Source of the DNA: Prosapia bicincta
Lineage: Eukaryota; Arthropoda; Insecta; Hemiptera; Cercopidae
Length of the DNA: 64,000 bases
Assembly: GCA_036971475.1 (NCBI GenBank)
Contig: JBAIZL010000002.1
Location: forward strand, 354,700,082-354,764,081
Reading direction: 5' to 3'
The translations under genes were made by a program, and so were the position numbers. This document shows positions 1-12,478 of this stretch, one piece after another. Positions within the stretch are counted from its first letter, which is position 1. Every line of letters begins with the position of its first letter. The notes under the pieces were generated by a model, which did no database searches, was not told where the DNA came from, and saw only the letters and a list, made by a program, of their open reading frames with translations.

Positions 1-3000
1 TTAGGTCCACTTCAGGGTGCCATCTGGCTCACGCTTTGCTCACTTCCCCAATATTCTTAGTCCTATATAGTCCCATCCACCTTTCCTTATTCCTCCTCTC
101 ATAAAGGGTTAAAAGAATGGACACCACTATAGGTTCACTTCAGGGCGCCATCTGGCTCACGCCATGCTCACTTCCCCAATATTCTTAGTCCTATATAGTC
201 CCATCCAACCTTACTTATTCCTTCTCACATAAGAGGTTGAAAGGATGGACACCACTTTATGTCCACATCAAGGTGCCATATGGCTCACGCTTTGCTCACT
301 TCCCCTGTATCCTTAGTCCTATATAGTCCCATCCACCCTTCCTTGATCCTTCTCTCATAAAGGGTTGAAAGGATGGATACCACTTTAGGTCCACTTCAGG
401 GTGCCATCTGGCTCACGCTTTGCTCACTTCCCCTGTATCCTTAGTCCTATATAGTCCCATCCACCCTTCCTTATTCCTCCTCTCATAAGGGGTTGAAAGG
501 ATGGACACCACTTTAGGTCCACTTCAGGGTGCCATCTGGCTCACGCTTTGATCACTTCCCCTGTATCCTTAGTCCTATATAGTCCCATCCACCATTCCTT
601 ATTCCTCCTCTCATATGGGGTTGAAAGGATGTACACCACTTTAGGTCCACTTCAGGGTGCCATCTGGCTCACGCTTTGCTAACTTCCCCTGTATCCTTAG
701 TCCTATATAGTCCCATCCACCCTTCCTTATTCCTCCTCTCATAAGGGGTTGAAAGGATGGACACCACTTTAGGTCCACTTCAGGGTGCCATCTGGCTCAC
801 GCTTTGATCACTTCCCCTGTATCCTTAGTCCTATATAGTCCCATCCACCATTCCTTATTCCTCCTCTCATAAGGGGTTGAAAGGATGGACACCACTTTAG
901 GTCCACTTCAGGGTGCCATCTGGCTTACGCTTTGCTCACTTCCACTGTATCCTTAGTCCTATATAGTCCAATCCACCCTTCCTTATTCCTCCTCTCATAA
1001 GGGGTTGAAAGGATGGACACCACTTTAGGTCCACTTCAGGGTGCCATCTGGCTCACGCTTTACTCACTTCCCCTGTATCCTTAGTCCTATATAGTCCCAT
1101 CCACCCTTCCTTATTCCTCCTCTCATAAGAGGTTGAAAGGATGTACACCACTTTAGGTCCACTTCAGGGTGCCATCCGGCTCTCGCTTTGCTCACTTCCC
1201 CTATATCCTTAGTCCTATATAGTCCCATTCACCCTTCCTTATTCCTCCTCTCATAAGGGGTTGAAAGGATGGACACCACTTTAGGTCCACTTCAGGGTGC
1301 CATCTGGCTCACGCTTTGCTCACTTCCCCTGTATCCTTAGTAATATATAGTCCCATCCACCCTTCCTTATTCCTCCTCTCATAAGGAGTTGAAAGGATGG
1401 ACACCACTTTAGGTCCACTTCAGGGTGCCATCTGGCGCACGCTTTTCTCACTTCCCCTAAATCCTTAGTCCTATATAGTCCCATCCACCCTTCCTTTTTC
1501 CTCCTCACATAAGGGGTTGAAAGGATGGACACCAATTTAGGTCACCATCAGGGTGCCATCTGGCTCACGCTTTGCTCACTTCCCCTGTATCCTTAGTCCT
1601 ATATAGTCCAATCCACCATTCCTTATTCCTTCTCTCATAAGGGTTTAAAAGAATGGACACCACTTTAGGTCCAATTCAGGGTGCTACCTGGCTCACGCTT
1701 TGCTCACTTCCCCTGTATCCTTAGTCCTATATAGTCCCATCCACCCTTCCTTATTCCTCCTCTCATAAAGGGTTAAAAGGATGGACAATACTATAGGTCC
1801 ACTTCAGTTTGCCATGTGGCTCACGCCATGCTCACTTCCCCAATATTCTTAGTCCTATATAGTCCCATCCAACCTTACTTATTCCTTCTCTCATAATAGG
1901 TTGAAAGGATGGACACCAATTTAGGTCCACATCAGGGTGCCATCTCGCTCACGCTTTCCTCACTTCCCCTGTATCCTTAGTCCTATATAGTCCCATCCAC
2001 CCTTCCTTATTCCTTCTCTCATAAGAGGTTGAAAGGTTGGACACCACTTTAGGTCCACTTCAGGGTGCCACCTGGCTCACGCTTTGCTCACTTCCCCTAT
2101 ATCCTTAGTCCTATATAACCCCATCCACCCTTCCTTATTCCTCCTCTCATAAACGGTTAAAAGGATGTACACCACTTTAGGTCCACTTCAGGGTGCCATC
2201 CGGCTCTCGCTTTGCTCACTTCCCCTATATCCTTAGTCCTATATAACCCCATCCACCTTTCCTTATTCCTCCTCTCATAAAGGGTAAAAGGATGTACACC
2301 ACTATAGGTCCACTTCAGGGTGCCATCTGGCTCACGCCATGCTCACTTCCCCAATATTCTTAGTCCTATATAGTCCCATCCACCCTTCCTTATTCCTTCT
2401 CTCATAAGAGGTTGAAAGGATGGACACCACTTTAGGTCCACATCAGGGTTCCATCTGGCTCACGCTTTGCTCACTTCCCCTGTATCCTTAGTCCTATATA
2501 ACCCCGTCCACCCTTCCTTATTCTACCTCTCATAAAGGGTTAAAAGGATGAACACCACTATAGGTCCACTTCAGGGTGCCATCTGGCTCACGCCATGCTC
2601 ACATCCCCAATATTCTTAGTCCTATATTGTCCCATCCACCCTTCCTTATTCCTTCTCTCATAAGAGGTTGAAAGGATGGACACCACTTTAGGTCCACATC
2701 AGGGTGCCATCTGGCTCACGCCATGCTCACTTCCTAAATATTCTTAGTCCTATATATTCCCATCCACCCTTCCTTATTCCCTCTCTCATAAGAGGTTGAA
2801 AGGATGGACACCACTTTAGGTCCACATCAGGGTTCAAACTGGCTCACGCTTTGCTCACTTCCCCTGTATCCTTAGTCCTATATAGTCCCATCCACCCTTC
2901 CTTATTCCTTCTCTCATAAGAGGTTGAAAGGATGGACACTACTTTAGTTCCACATCAGGGTGCCATCTGGCTCACGCCATGCTCACTTCCCCTGTATCCT

Positions 3001-6000
3001 TAGCCCTATATAGTCCCATCCACCCTTCCTTATTCCTTCTCTTATAAGAGGTAGAAAGGATGGACACCACTTTAGGTCCACATCAAGGTTCCATCTGGCT
3101 CACGCTTTGCTCAATTCCCCTGTATCCTTAGTCCTATATAACCCCATCCACCCTTCCTTATTCTACCTCTCATAAAGGGTTAAAAGGATGGACACCACTA
3201 TAGGTCCACTTCAGGGTGCCATTTGGCTCACGTTTTGCTCACTTCCCCTGTATCCTTAGTCCTATATAACCCCATCCACCCTTCCTTATTCTACCTCTCA
3301 TAAAGGGTTAAAAGGATGGACACCACTTTAGGTCCACATCAGGGTGCCATCTGGCTCACGCCATGCTCACTTCCCCAATATTCGTAGTCCTATATAGTCC
3401 AATCCACGCTTCCTTATTCCTTCTCTCATAAGAGGTTGAAAGAATGGACACCACTTTAGGTCCACATCAGTCTCCCATCTGGCGCACGCTTTGCTCACTT
3501 CCCCTGTATCCTTAGTCCTATATAGTCCCATCCAACCTTCCTTATTCCTCCTCTCATAAACGGTTAAAAGGATGGACAACACTTTAGGTCCACTTCAGGG
3601 TGCCATCTGGCTCACGCTTTGCTCACTTCCCCTACATCCTTAGTCCTATATAGTCCCATCCAACCTTCCTTATTCCTACTCTCATAAACGGTTAAAAGGA
3701 TGGACACCACTTTAGGTCCACTTCAGGGTGCCATCTGGCTAACGCTTTGCTCCCTTCCTCCATATCCTTTGTCCTATATAACCCCATCCACCCTTCCTTA
3801 TTCCTTCTCTCATAAGAGGTTAAAAGGATGGACACCACTTTAGGTCCACATCAGGGTGCCATCTGGCTCACGCTATGCTCACTTCCCCAATATTCTTAGT
3901 CCTATATAGTCCCATCCACCCTTCCTTATTCCTTCTCTCATAAGAGGTTGAAAGGATGGACACCACTTTAGGTCCACATCAGAGTGCCATCTGGCTCATG
4001 CTTTGCTCACTTCCCCTGTATCCTTAGTCCTAAATAACCCCATCCACCCTTCCTTATTCCTCCTCTCGTAAAGGGTTAAAAGGATGGCCACCACTATAGG
4101 TCCACTTCAGGGTGCCATCTGGCTCACGCTTTGCTCACTTCCCCTGTATCCTTAGTCCTATATAGTCCCATCCACCTTTCCTTATTCCTTCTCTCATAAG
4201 AGGTTGATAGGATGGACACCACTTTAGGTCCACATCAGGGTTCCATCTGGCTCACGCTTTGCTCACTTCCCCTACATACTTAGTCCTATATAGTCCCATC
4301 CACCCTTTCTTATTCCTCCTCTCATAAACGGTTAGAAGGATGGACACAACTTTAGGTCCACTTCAGGGTGCCATCTGGCTCACGCTTTGCTCACTTCCTC
4401 CATATCCTTAGTCCTATAAAGTTCCATCCAACCTTCCTTATTCCTCCTCTTATAAACGGTTAAAAGGATGGACACCACTTTAGGTCCACTTCAGGGTGCC
4501 ACCTGGCTCACGCTTTGCTCACTTCTTCCATATACTTAGTCCTATAAAGTTCCATTAAACCTTCATTATTCCTCCTCTTATAAACGGTTAAAAGGATGGA
4601 CACCACTTTAGGTCCACTTCAGGGTGCCACCTATCTCACGCTTTGCTCACTTCCCCTATATCCTTAGTCCTATATAACCCCATCCCCCCTTCCTTATTCC
4701 TCCTCTCATAAAGGGTTAAAAAAAATGTACACCACTTTAGGTCCACTTCAGGGTGCCATCTGGCTCACGCCATGCTCACTTCCCCAATATTCGTAGTCCT
4801 ATATAGTCCCATCCACCCTTCCTTATTCCTTCTCTCATAAGAGGTTGAAAGGATGGACACCACTTTAGGTCCACATCAGGGTGCCATCTGGCTCACGCTT
4901 TGCTCACTTCCCCTGTATCCTTAGTCCTATATAGTCCCATCCACCCTTCCTTATTCCTTCTCTCATAAGAGGTTGAAAGGATGGACACCACTTTAGGTCC
5001 ACATCAGGGTTCCATCTGGCTCACTCTTTGCTCACTTCCCCTGTATCCTTAGTCCTATAAACCCCATCCACCCTTCCTTATTCTACCTCTCATAAAGGGT
5101 TAAAAGGATGGACACCACTATAGGTCCACTTCAGGGTGCCATCTGGCTCACGCCATGCTCACTTCCCCAATATTCTTAGTCCTATATAGTCCCATCCACC
5201 CTTCCTTATTCCTTCTCCTCTAAGAGGTTGAAAGGATGGACACCAATTTAGGTCCACATCAGGGTGCCATCTGGCTCACGCTTTGCTCACTTCCCCTGTA
5301 TCCTTAGTCCTATATAGTCCCATCCACCCTTCCTTATTCCTCCTCTCATAAGGGGTTGAAAGGATGGACACCACTTTAGGTCCACATCAGGGTGCCATCT
5401 GGCTCACGCTTTGCTCACTTCCCCTACATCCTTAGTCCTATATAGTCCCATCCAACCTTCCTTATTCCTCCTCTCATAAACGGTTAAAAGGATGGACACC
5501 ACTTCAGGTCCACTTCAGGGTGCCATCTGGCTCACGCTTTGCTCACTTTCCCTGTATCCTTAGTCCTATATAACTCCATCCACCCTTCCTTATTCCTCCT
5601 CTCGTAAAGGGTTAAAAGGATGGACACCACTATAGGTCCACTTCAGCGTGCCATCTGGCTCATGCCATGCTCACTTCCCCAATATTCATAGTCCTATATA
5701 GTCCCATCCACCCTTCCTTAATCCTTCTCTCATAAGAGGTTGAAAGGATGGTCACCACTTTAGGTCCACATCAGGGTGCCATCTGGCTCACGCTTTGCTC
5801 ACTTCCCCTGTATCCTTAGTCCTATATAGTCCCATCCACCATTCCTTATTCCTTCTCTCATAAGGGGTTAAAAGGATGGACACCACTTTAGGTCCACTTC
5901 AGGGTGCCATCTGGCTCACGCTTTGCTCACTTCCCCTGTACCCTTAGTCCTATATAACCCCATCCACCCTTCCTTATTCCTAATCTCATAAAGGATTGAA

Positions 6001-6110
6001 ACGATGGACACCACTTTATTTTCACTTCAGGGTGTGATCTTGCTCACGCTTTGCTCACTTCCCCTATATCCTTAGTCCTATATAACCCCATCCACCCTTC
6101 CTTATTCCTT
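1..6110. repeat. 128-bp satellite array, about 48 copies
   Basis: Head-to-tail units repeat at 128 bp: the same anchor base recurs at 3, 131, 259, 387 and 515, and still in register at about 6018. Each unit carries the landmarks TTAGGTCCACTTCAGGGTGC, CCTATATAGTCCCATCCACC and GGATGGACACCACT. The array is cut by the left edge and ends at about 6110. Two main variants alternate irregularly: one with CTTTGCTCACTTCCCCTGTATCC, the other with CCATGCTCACTTCCCCAATATTC. The segment before the next GGATGG also varies (AAGGGG, AAAGGG, AAGAGG, AAACGG). The 71-codon minus-strand reading frames inside are by-products of the repeat. No known satellite family is recognised. Confidence 0.97.
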
Positions 6111-6739
6111 TTTTATAAACTAGATAGGTGAGTGAGCGACGTTGGCCTCGTTGTAAAAGGTAGGCTTCCGAACGTGGGAAATGGCCTCAAGCTTGAGGTT
6201 CATCATTGCCAGTAAAACACATTGGGCATAGCAAGCCTTTCGTACTGGAAAATTTCGCCCACACATTGTTGACACTAATTGATACTCTCTCAGGTATTCA
6301 ACTTGTGTCTTTTAAGAAATGAACCAATGCGAGTGTAAGCTTTATTTCACACCTTACAAAAAAGGTTCTATTATTACAAGGGGTGATTTTTAAACCTAAA
6401 AAAGTCTGAAAAACTGTCAAACATATGCAAACAAAAATAAACATATTAAAAGTAGGGCAAAATGAATAAATGAAATGTACAGATTAGTAAAAAAACGTAC
6501 CTTAGACTGATAACATTAAAATAATATATAAAAAAATGTAAGTAGTATAATTATAATTATAACAGGATCTGTTATTCCAGTAAGGGAGGAAAGGTACATG
6601 AGAGCGTGGCAAAGTGGAGCTACAATATTTAATGAAATAAAAAATATTAGAAAATTAAATACTTGAAAAATAAAAAGATAGTTGATAACTTACAAAAATG
6701 GCTAAGGAGATAGGAAGGTCTGGATAAAAAGAAATTCTA
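6111..6739. other. Non-coding flank between satellite and LTR-element remnant
   Basis: The satellite ends in a T-rich stretch. About 250 bases of more balanced composition follow (6120-6330), then AT-rich sequence. No convincing reading frame or RNA gene is seen. It may include the 5' part of the retroelement whose gag remnant follows, but no LTR pair could be identified. Confidence 0.5.
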
Positions 6740-7925
6740 CAGATGTGGAAGGCGGAAACGAGAAATTTGAGAAGGAAAAAGATAAAGAGGAAGTGGAGGA
6801 TAGGTGGGAAACGGAGAAACAGGAAGCAAGGGCTGAAAAGGAATTCGTAAAAGCTGAAGCAAAGACGAAAAGGGAAAGAGATCAAGTAGAAGCAAAGGCG
6901 AAAAGGGAAAGTGGCAGAGAGGAAGCTGGAGAAAGGTAGAGAAAAAATAAAAATAAGACTGCAGGAGATAGAGGAAAGGAAACAGTATATGGAAACTGTA
7001 AGGGCAAGCCCTAAGATCCATCAAGTATCTGTCACCCAGGAGACAGGAGGAATGAAAGAAAGGATGGAACAGTGGGAAAGTTATATTTCAGTGATGTAAG
7101 AAAAGTTAAAGGAAAAAGACAAAGAAGTAACAATCATCCCCAAAAACACAACATTGAGGATTGGAGGGAATAAATAGAGTTTCCCATGTCATTCCTAACA
7201 GAGGTTGAAAGGTTAATTAATGAAATTGACCCAACAATGGGGAGAGATTCCAAACGTAGCAATATATAAAAATTTTAAGGATTTCGGGTGGTGAATGGTG
7301 ACGGGCAATAAAAAAGGGGGAGAAGGTTATGAGACATTTAGCGATTTATTAGGAAAACTAATTGGGGTTTTAACGAAAAGAAAGAGTTACACGCATTTTA
7401 GATAATAAGCGTTATTAAAATTCGAAGCCAAGCAATAAGCCGAGCGTAACCAACCTCCTAATCTCCTAATCATTTCCGGAGATCCTATGGTGACTCCAAA
7501 GGAAAACCTGGAACCCCGTACCCTATAACACCTGATCATACAAAGTCCAATCCTGGAACTAGTAGTCAACCAAAAAACTTAACTGTAAGTTCCCTGTAAA
7601 AAGTAGCCTCAAAACACCTAGAAGAAACTCCGATCAAAAGTGGAGGAACATGGAGATGAAGGATACTTATCGCGTATACGCCCAAAAAGGCTCATATGTT
7701 AGGAGTAAAAATCTCGGTGTTATAGCGCAAAATTAGTCGGACTATCCCTAAATATTCGGGAATGGTTTCTAGAAGATAGAGAACACAGAAGACCGGTTAA
7801 CTCAAATACCGAACGCTGCCCGGCAATACAGGCGAGGATATACGATCACAGAGTATACGTTGAAATAGATACGGGAGCGCAAGTTTCGCTCATTAATGCT
7901 CAGGCATATGTAACACCTCTAAAAC
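6740..7925 (+). pseudogene. Degenerate LTR-retroelement gag-protease
   Basis: This looks like a decayed gag-pro region of a gypsy-like or related LTR retroelement. At 6745-7099 two overlapping frames, joined by a frameshift near 6911-6939, encode a strongly charged Glu/Lys/Arg-rich coiled-coil of the kind found at the N terminus of insect retroelement Gag. Around 7180-7240 a stretch resembles the Gag motif with FL, E and ERLI spacing, interrupted by stops. At about 7781-7912 an open frame contains the retropepsin active-site signature: the codons at 7868-7879 read D-T-G-A, followed by QVSLIN. Aspartic proteases of retroelements use this Asp in a dimer to cleave Gag-Pol. No reverse transcriptase or integrase follows, so the copy is truncated and inactive. 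The coiled-coil alone would be weak evidence; the DTGA motif and the order of parts make the call. Confidence 0.65.
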
Positions 7926-10867
7926 GTCACAAACCTCACTCCCAGTACTATGCTAGCTGATGCAACTACTTACCTAATTGGTTTTTAAATGAATTTAGGA
8001 ATTTCATTTGCAATGAGATCTATGTTTGGGAAAATTACAGGTTTCGAAATTTAGATTGAACACCCTGCTTAGGTTATTACCATTGCAGGGCCACACCGGT
8101 AAGTATTAGACAAGTTACGAAGGTAATTATTTGTATGAACGACGCAGATGGAATGTATAAAAGGTAATGTCAAAGGTAAAAGGTTTTGGATGTCAAAGAC
8201 ATCGATGGAGCTGTCCTAAAATAGCACAATAAGGGAAGATAGGTGCAAAATTTAGAATGAGGGTTACAAACTTACTAAAATAAATTCATAAATATAAATT
8301 CACTTATACTTATCGGGTTATGAATATGTTGACATACATAATTTATAAATGATAACACACGAAAAAACCAGAGCGGACAGAAATTGCAAGATAAGTAAGA
8401 CAGGCGAGGTAAGGAAAGTTAAATTTGACCCGTTGCAACGCACCCTTGTGTGTCTTTGATGGCTAGGTATGGTCTTTCAACTTCATAAAAATTCAAATTT
8501 CAATAATTTTTTGTATAATATAATTTCAACCTAATAATACCAAATTTATGTGATGTTGCAATATGTAGGTCACACAAGTAACTAAAGGTATAATAATCTG
8601 CCCTAGCAAAGGTCATATATAAGCAGAACTCACGGCCTATATCTGGAAGCTCTGTGTTATTAGAAACGTAAAAAGTAAAATCCTGCGTGGCTAGTAGCTT
8701 AAATCGTCGGCCGAGAGGGGTAACTACGATATTTCTCAATGTCTTTACTATAAATCTCCGAATAATCTCGTATACTCAAGGTGAAAATATCGTGAAATTT
8801 TATCATTCAGTCGTAATATTAAGTTAAACTTGAAAAGTACGAACAGAAGTAATGGTAAGTAGATCTTCAGCAATGGAGGAACAAATCTCGGAAGCCGGAC
8901 GTTTAGAATGACGTTATGGGCATGGGAAAGTGCCGAAAATCAATTATTTATACAAAGTTTTAAATAAACTTAGATATAAAAATGTAAAATAAAGGAATCA
9001 AATTAAATTTAACAGAAAAGATGGCTTCACGTTTCCTCTTAAACGCCCAAGTTTATATAATAAGGTACACATTCATAAGGGATATTAAAAAAATATAGAT
9101 AATATTAGTATACGAGAATCTATGTAATAAAATATTGTAAATAAAAAATATAAAAAGTTTAATCAATATTAAGTCAAATAATACAATGGCAGGAGAAGTA
9201 AGTCATGATTTTGATGGTTTTTACCATAGAATTAGACATCATTTACATATATTCGAGCAGACTTTTCTGACTTCCTAACATTACAATATTCTGGCTTGTT
9301 GAAACGTTTCGGAATGACTTAGTTTTCAAAATTTAAATAGTACGTAAGTACTAATGTACATAGTAAAATTATTACAAAATTTAAATAGTAAGTAGTTCTT
9401 TATCAGCCGGTACCATAATTTTCAGTTATTTCAGATGAAAGTAAGTTACAAGCTGTATTCAAACAATCACTAAATAGGAACAAGAATTTTTAAAAAAATT
9501 TCATAAATTTTAACAAATTTTGTAGAAATATAAATAATTAAGTAAACAATGAAGATAAAACTTCAATGATTAATTCTTTCCACCTTAAACTAAATATAGC
9601 TAATATGTTCATTTGTCAGTGTTGTTTCTTCTAGACAATATATGTCATGTTTTATTATAAAATTTTTCAAATGTAAATTATGTTTTGTACGAATTGCATG
9701 TGCATAAAATATTTAGGAATAAAAAACACAGGTTTTTAGAGAACAACAGAGGACAAATTAGGACATTGTTTTACCAACAAATGAAATAAAAGGACACTCA
9801 AGCAAAACATTTAACAATTTTGAATAGTTAAATGATCATTACTGTATTTTTCCTTTCAACGTTTTGCAAAAAAATATTATTTAAAAAGTTTTTGAAGTAA
9901 AGAAGGAATATTTTTTTGATTAATTAAATTGTAAATTAAATTAGATAAAACTTTCAATAAATTTTAAAGATCCTAATTCCTATGGAACCAAATTATAAAA
10001 AATACTAAATGGGAACAATTTCTTAGAAAATATTGACGCACTTTTTAAAAATTTTATAAAAGTTTAATTAAATAAATGGACAATGAATCTAAAGTTCAAC
10101 GATTTTTCTGTAATACAATAAATATATATGTTTTCATCTTTATATATATAATACAAAATGTACATTTATATATCCTGTTTAATTATAAGTTACTTGAGAA
10201 ATCTGCAATATATTTTGAATAAATTGTGTGTGCATAAAATTTAATATTAACAAAAAGGAACGCCTGGAAACAAATTACGAACTGAATTAGTATCAGATTA
10301 AATAAACAGACTCTCAAAGAAATCCTATAGTAAATTTAATTGATTAAATGGATATGTTTGTACTTTCTTACGTCACTCTGCAATATGCATAATTTTTGCA
10401 ACGTTATTTAAGACGCGTTTGAAGTAACGAAGGAAAAAACTGATTTAATAAATTGTAATTAAAATTATTCAATAGTTTCAATCATTTTAATAATCCAAAT
10501 GCTCGTGGAACCAAATTACCAAACATTTAAAGTCTTACCACCTTAAAACATAATATAAATGTAATAAAATCTTATTACATAAATATACTGTTATTAAAGA
10601 AATCGTTATTGGAAATTCATTTAAAGCTTGAGCTAGCAGATTGAAATAGTGTTTTTTTTAAAAAGTCTGGGTATATATTCCTCCAGGAGATCCTGTTCGA
10701 CAGTTCTCAAGCGCCTGTAGGGGAATACGTAATGCAGGATTGGGCCATAATTTTAACCAGTAGACCTGGTTGTTTCGTCGTTAGGATGTAAGGTGAGACA
10801 ATGTATGACACGTATCTTTAGCTGGTGGATTTCAGGAGTGCATCATACGACGTAAACCCATCATATT
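7926..10867. other. AT-rich non-coding sequence
   Basis: About 2.9 kb with no convincing gene. Composition is strongly AT-rich, with poly-A/T tracts. A slightly GC-richer stretch at 10670-10860 precedes the 134-bp satellite but has no recognisable frame. Part of a dispersed foldback repeat lies at 9255-9365. Confidence 0.6.
9255..9365. repeat. Partial copy of the foldback family seen at 40690-40895
   Basis: The segment shares AACATTACAATATTC, then AAACG, TTTCGGAATGACT, a TTTTCAAA tract and TTAAATAGTA with 40640-40760, in the same order and orientation. Only one arm is recognisable here. Confidence 0.55.
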
Positions 10868-12478
10868 TAGAAACATTTTAATGTTAACACGTAACCGACT
10901 TATACACTAATATAGAGCAGGGACGGGCTAAATAAATACAAAGGCGGAGTGAGTAAAGTAAAGTTTGGGCGTGGGAGTGCACAATAGGTGAATCAATCCA
11001 GGACAAACACTTTAATGGTAACAAGTAACAGATTTATACACTAATATAGAGCAGGGAAGGGCTAAATAAATACAAAGGCGGAGTGAGTGAAGTAAGGTTT
11101 GGCCGTGGAAGTGCACAATAGGTGAATCAATCCAGGACAAACACTTTAATGGTAACAAGTAACAGATTTATACACTAATATAGAGCAGGGAAAGGCTAAA
11201 TAAATACAAAGGCGGAATGAGTGAAGTAAAGTTTGGGCGTGGGAGTGCACAATAGGTGAATCAATCCAGGACAAACACTTTAATGGTAACAAGTAACAGA
11301 TTTATACACTAATATAGAGCAGGGAAGGGCTAAATAAATACAAAGGCGGAGTGAGTGAAGTAAGGTTTGGCCGTAGAAGTGCACAATAGGTGAATCAATC
11401 CAGGACAAACACTTTAATGTTAACAAGTAACAGACTTATACACTAATATAGAGCAGGGACGGGTTAAATAAATACAAAGGAGGAGTGAGTAAAGTAAAGC
11501 TTTGCCATGGAAGTGCACAATAGGTGAATCAATCCAGGATAAACACTTTAATGTTAACAAGTAACCGACTTATACACTAATATAGAGCAGAGACGGGCTA
11601 AATAAGTACAAAGGCAGAATGAGTGAAGTAAGGTTTGGCCGTGGAAGTGCACAATAGGTAAATCAATCCAGGATAAACACTTTAATGTTAACAAGTAAAA
11701 GACTTATACACTAATATAGAACAGGGAAGGGCTAAATAAATACAAAGGCGGAGTGAGTAAAGTAAGGTTTGGCCGTGGAAGTGCACAATAGGTGACTCAA
11801 TCCAGGATAAACACTTTAATGTTAACAAGTAAAAGACTTATACACTAATATAGAACAGGGAAGGGCTAAATAAATACAAAGGCGGAGTGAGTAAAGTAAG
11901 GTTTGGCCGTAGAAGTGCACAATAGGCGAATCAATCCAGGATAAACACTTTAATGTTAACAAGTAAAAGACTTATACACTAATATAGAGCAGAGAAGAGC
12001 TAAATAAATACAAAGGCGGAGTGAGTAAAGTAAAGTTTGGCCGTGGAAGTGCACAATAGGCGAATCAATCCAGGATAAACACTTTAATGTTAACAAGTAA
12101 AAGACTTATACACTAATATAGAACAGGGAAGGGCTAAATAAATACAAAAGCGGAGTGAGTAAAGTAAGGTTTGGCCGTGGAAGTGCACAATTGGCGAATC
12201 AATCCAGGATAAACACTTTAATGTTAACAAGTAAAAGACTTATACACTAATATAGAGCAGAGAAGAGCTAAATAAATACAAAGGCGGAGTGAGTAAAGTA
12301 AAGTTTGGCCGTGGAAGTGCACAATAGGCGAATCAATCCAGGATAAACACTTTAATGTTAACAAGTAAAAGACTTATACACTAATATAGAACAGGGAAGG
12401 GCTAAATAAATACAAAGGCGGAGTGAGTAAAGAAAAGTTTAGCCATGGAAGTGCACAATAGGTGATTCAATTCAGGGC
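10868..12478. repeat. 134-bp satellite array, 12 copies
   Basis: The anchor ACAATAGGTGAATCAATCC starts at 10981, 11115, 11249, 11383 and 11517, and the last at 12455, an exact spacing of 134 bp (11 intervals). Units contain TACACTAATATAGAGCAGGG and CAAAGGCGGAGTGAGTAAAG. Diagnostic differences alternate from copy to copy, giving a 268-bp dimer in much of the array. There is no coding potential. Confidence 0.96.

Noticed and set aside
1320..3582. 71-codon minus-strand frames in the satellite
   Set aside because: Both are translations of the 128-bp unit where a stop happens to be lost; other units are closed and there is no conservation of codons.
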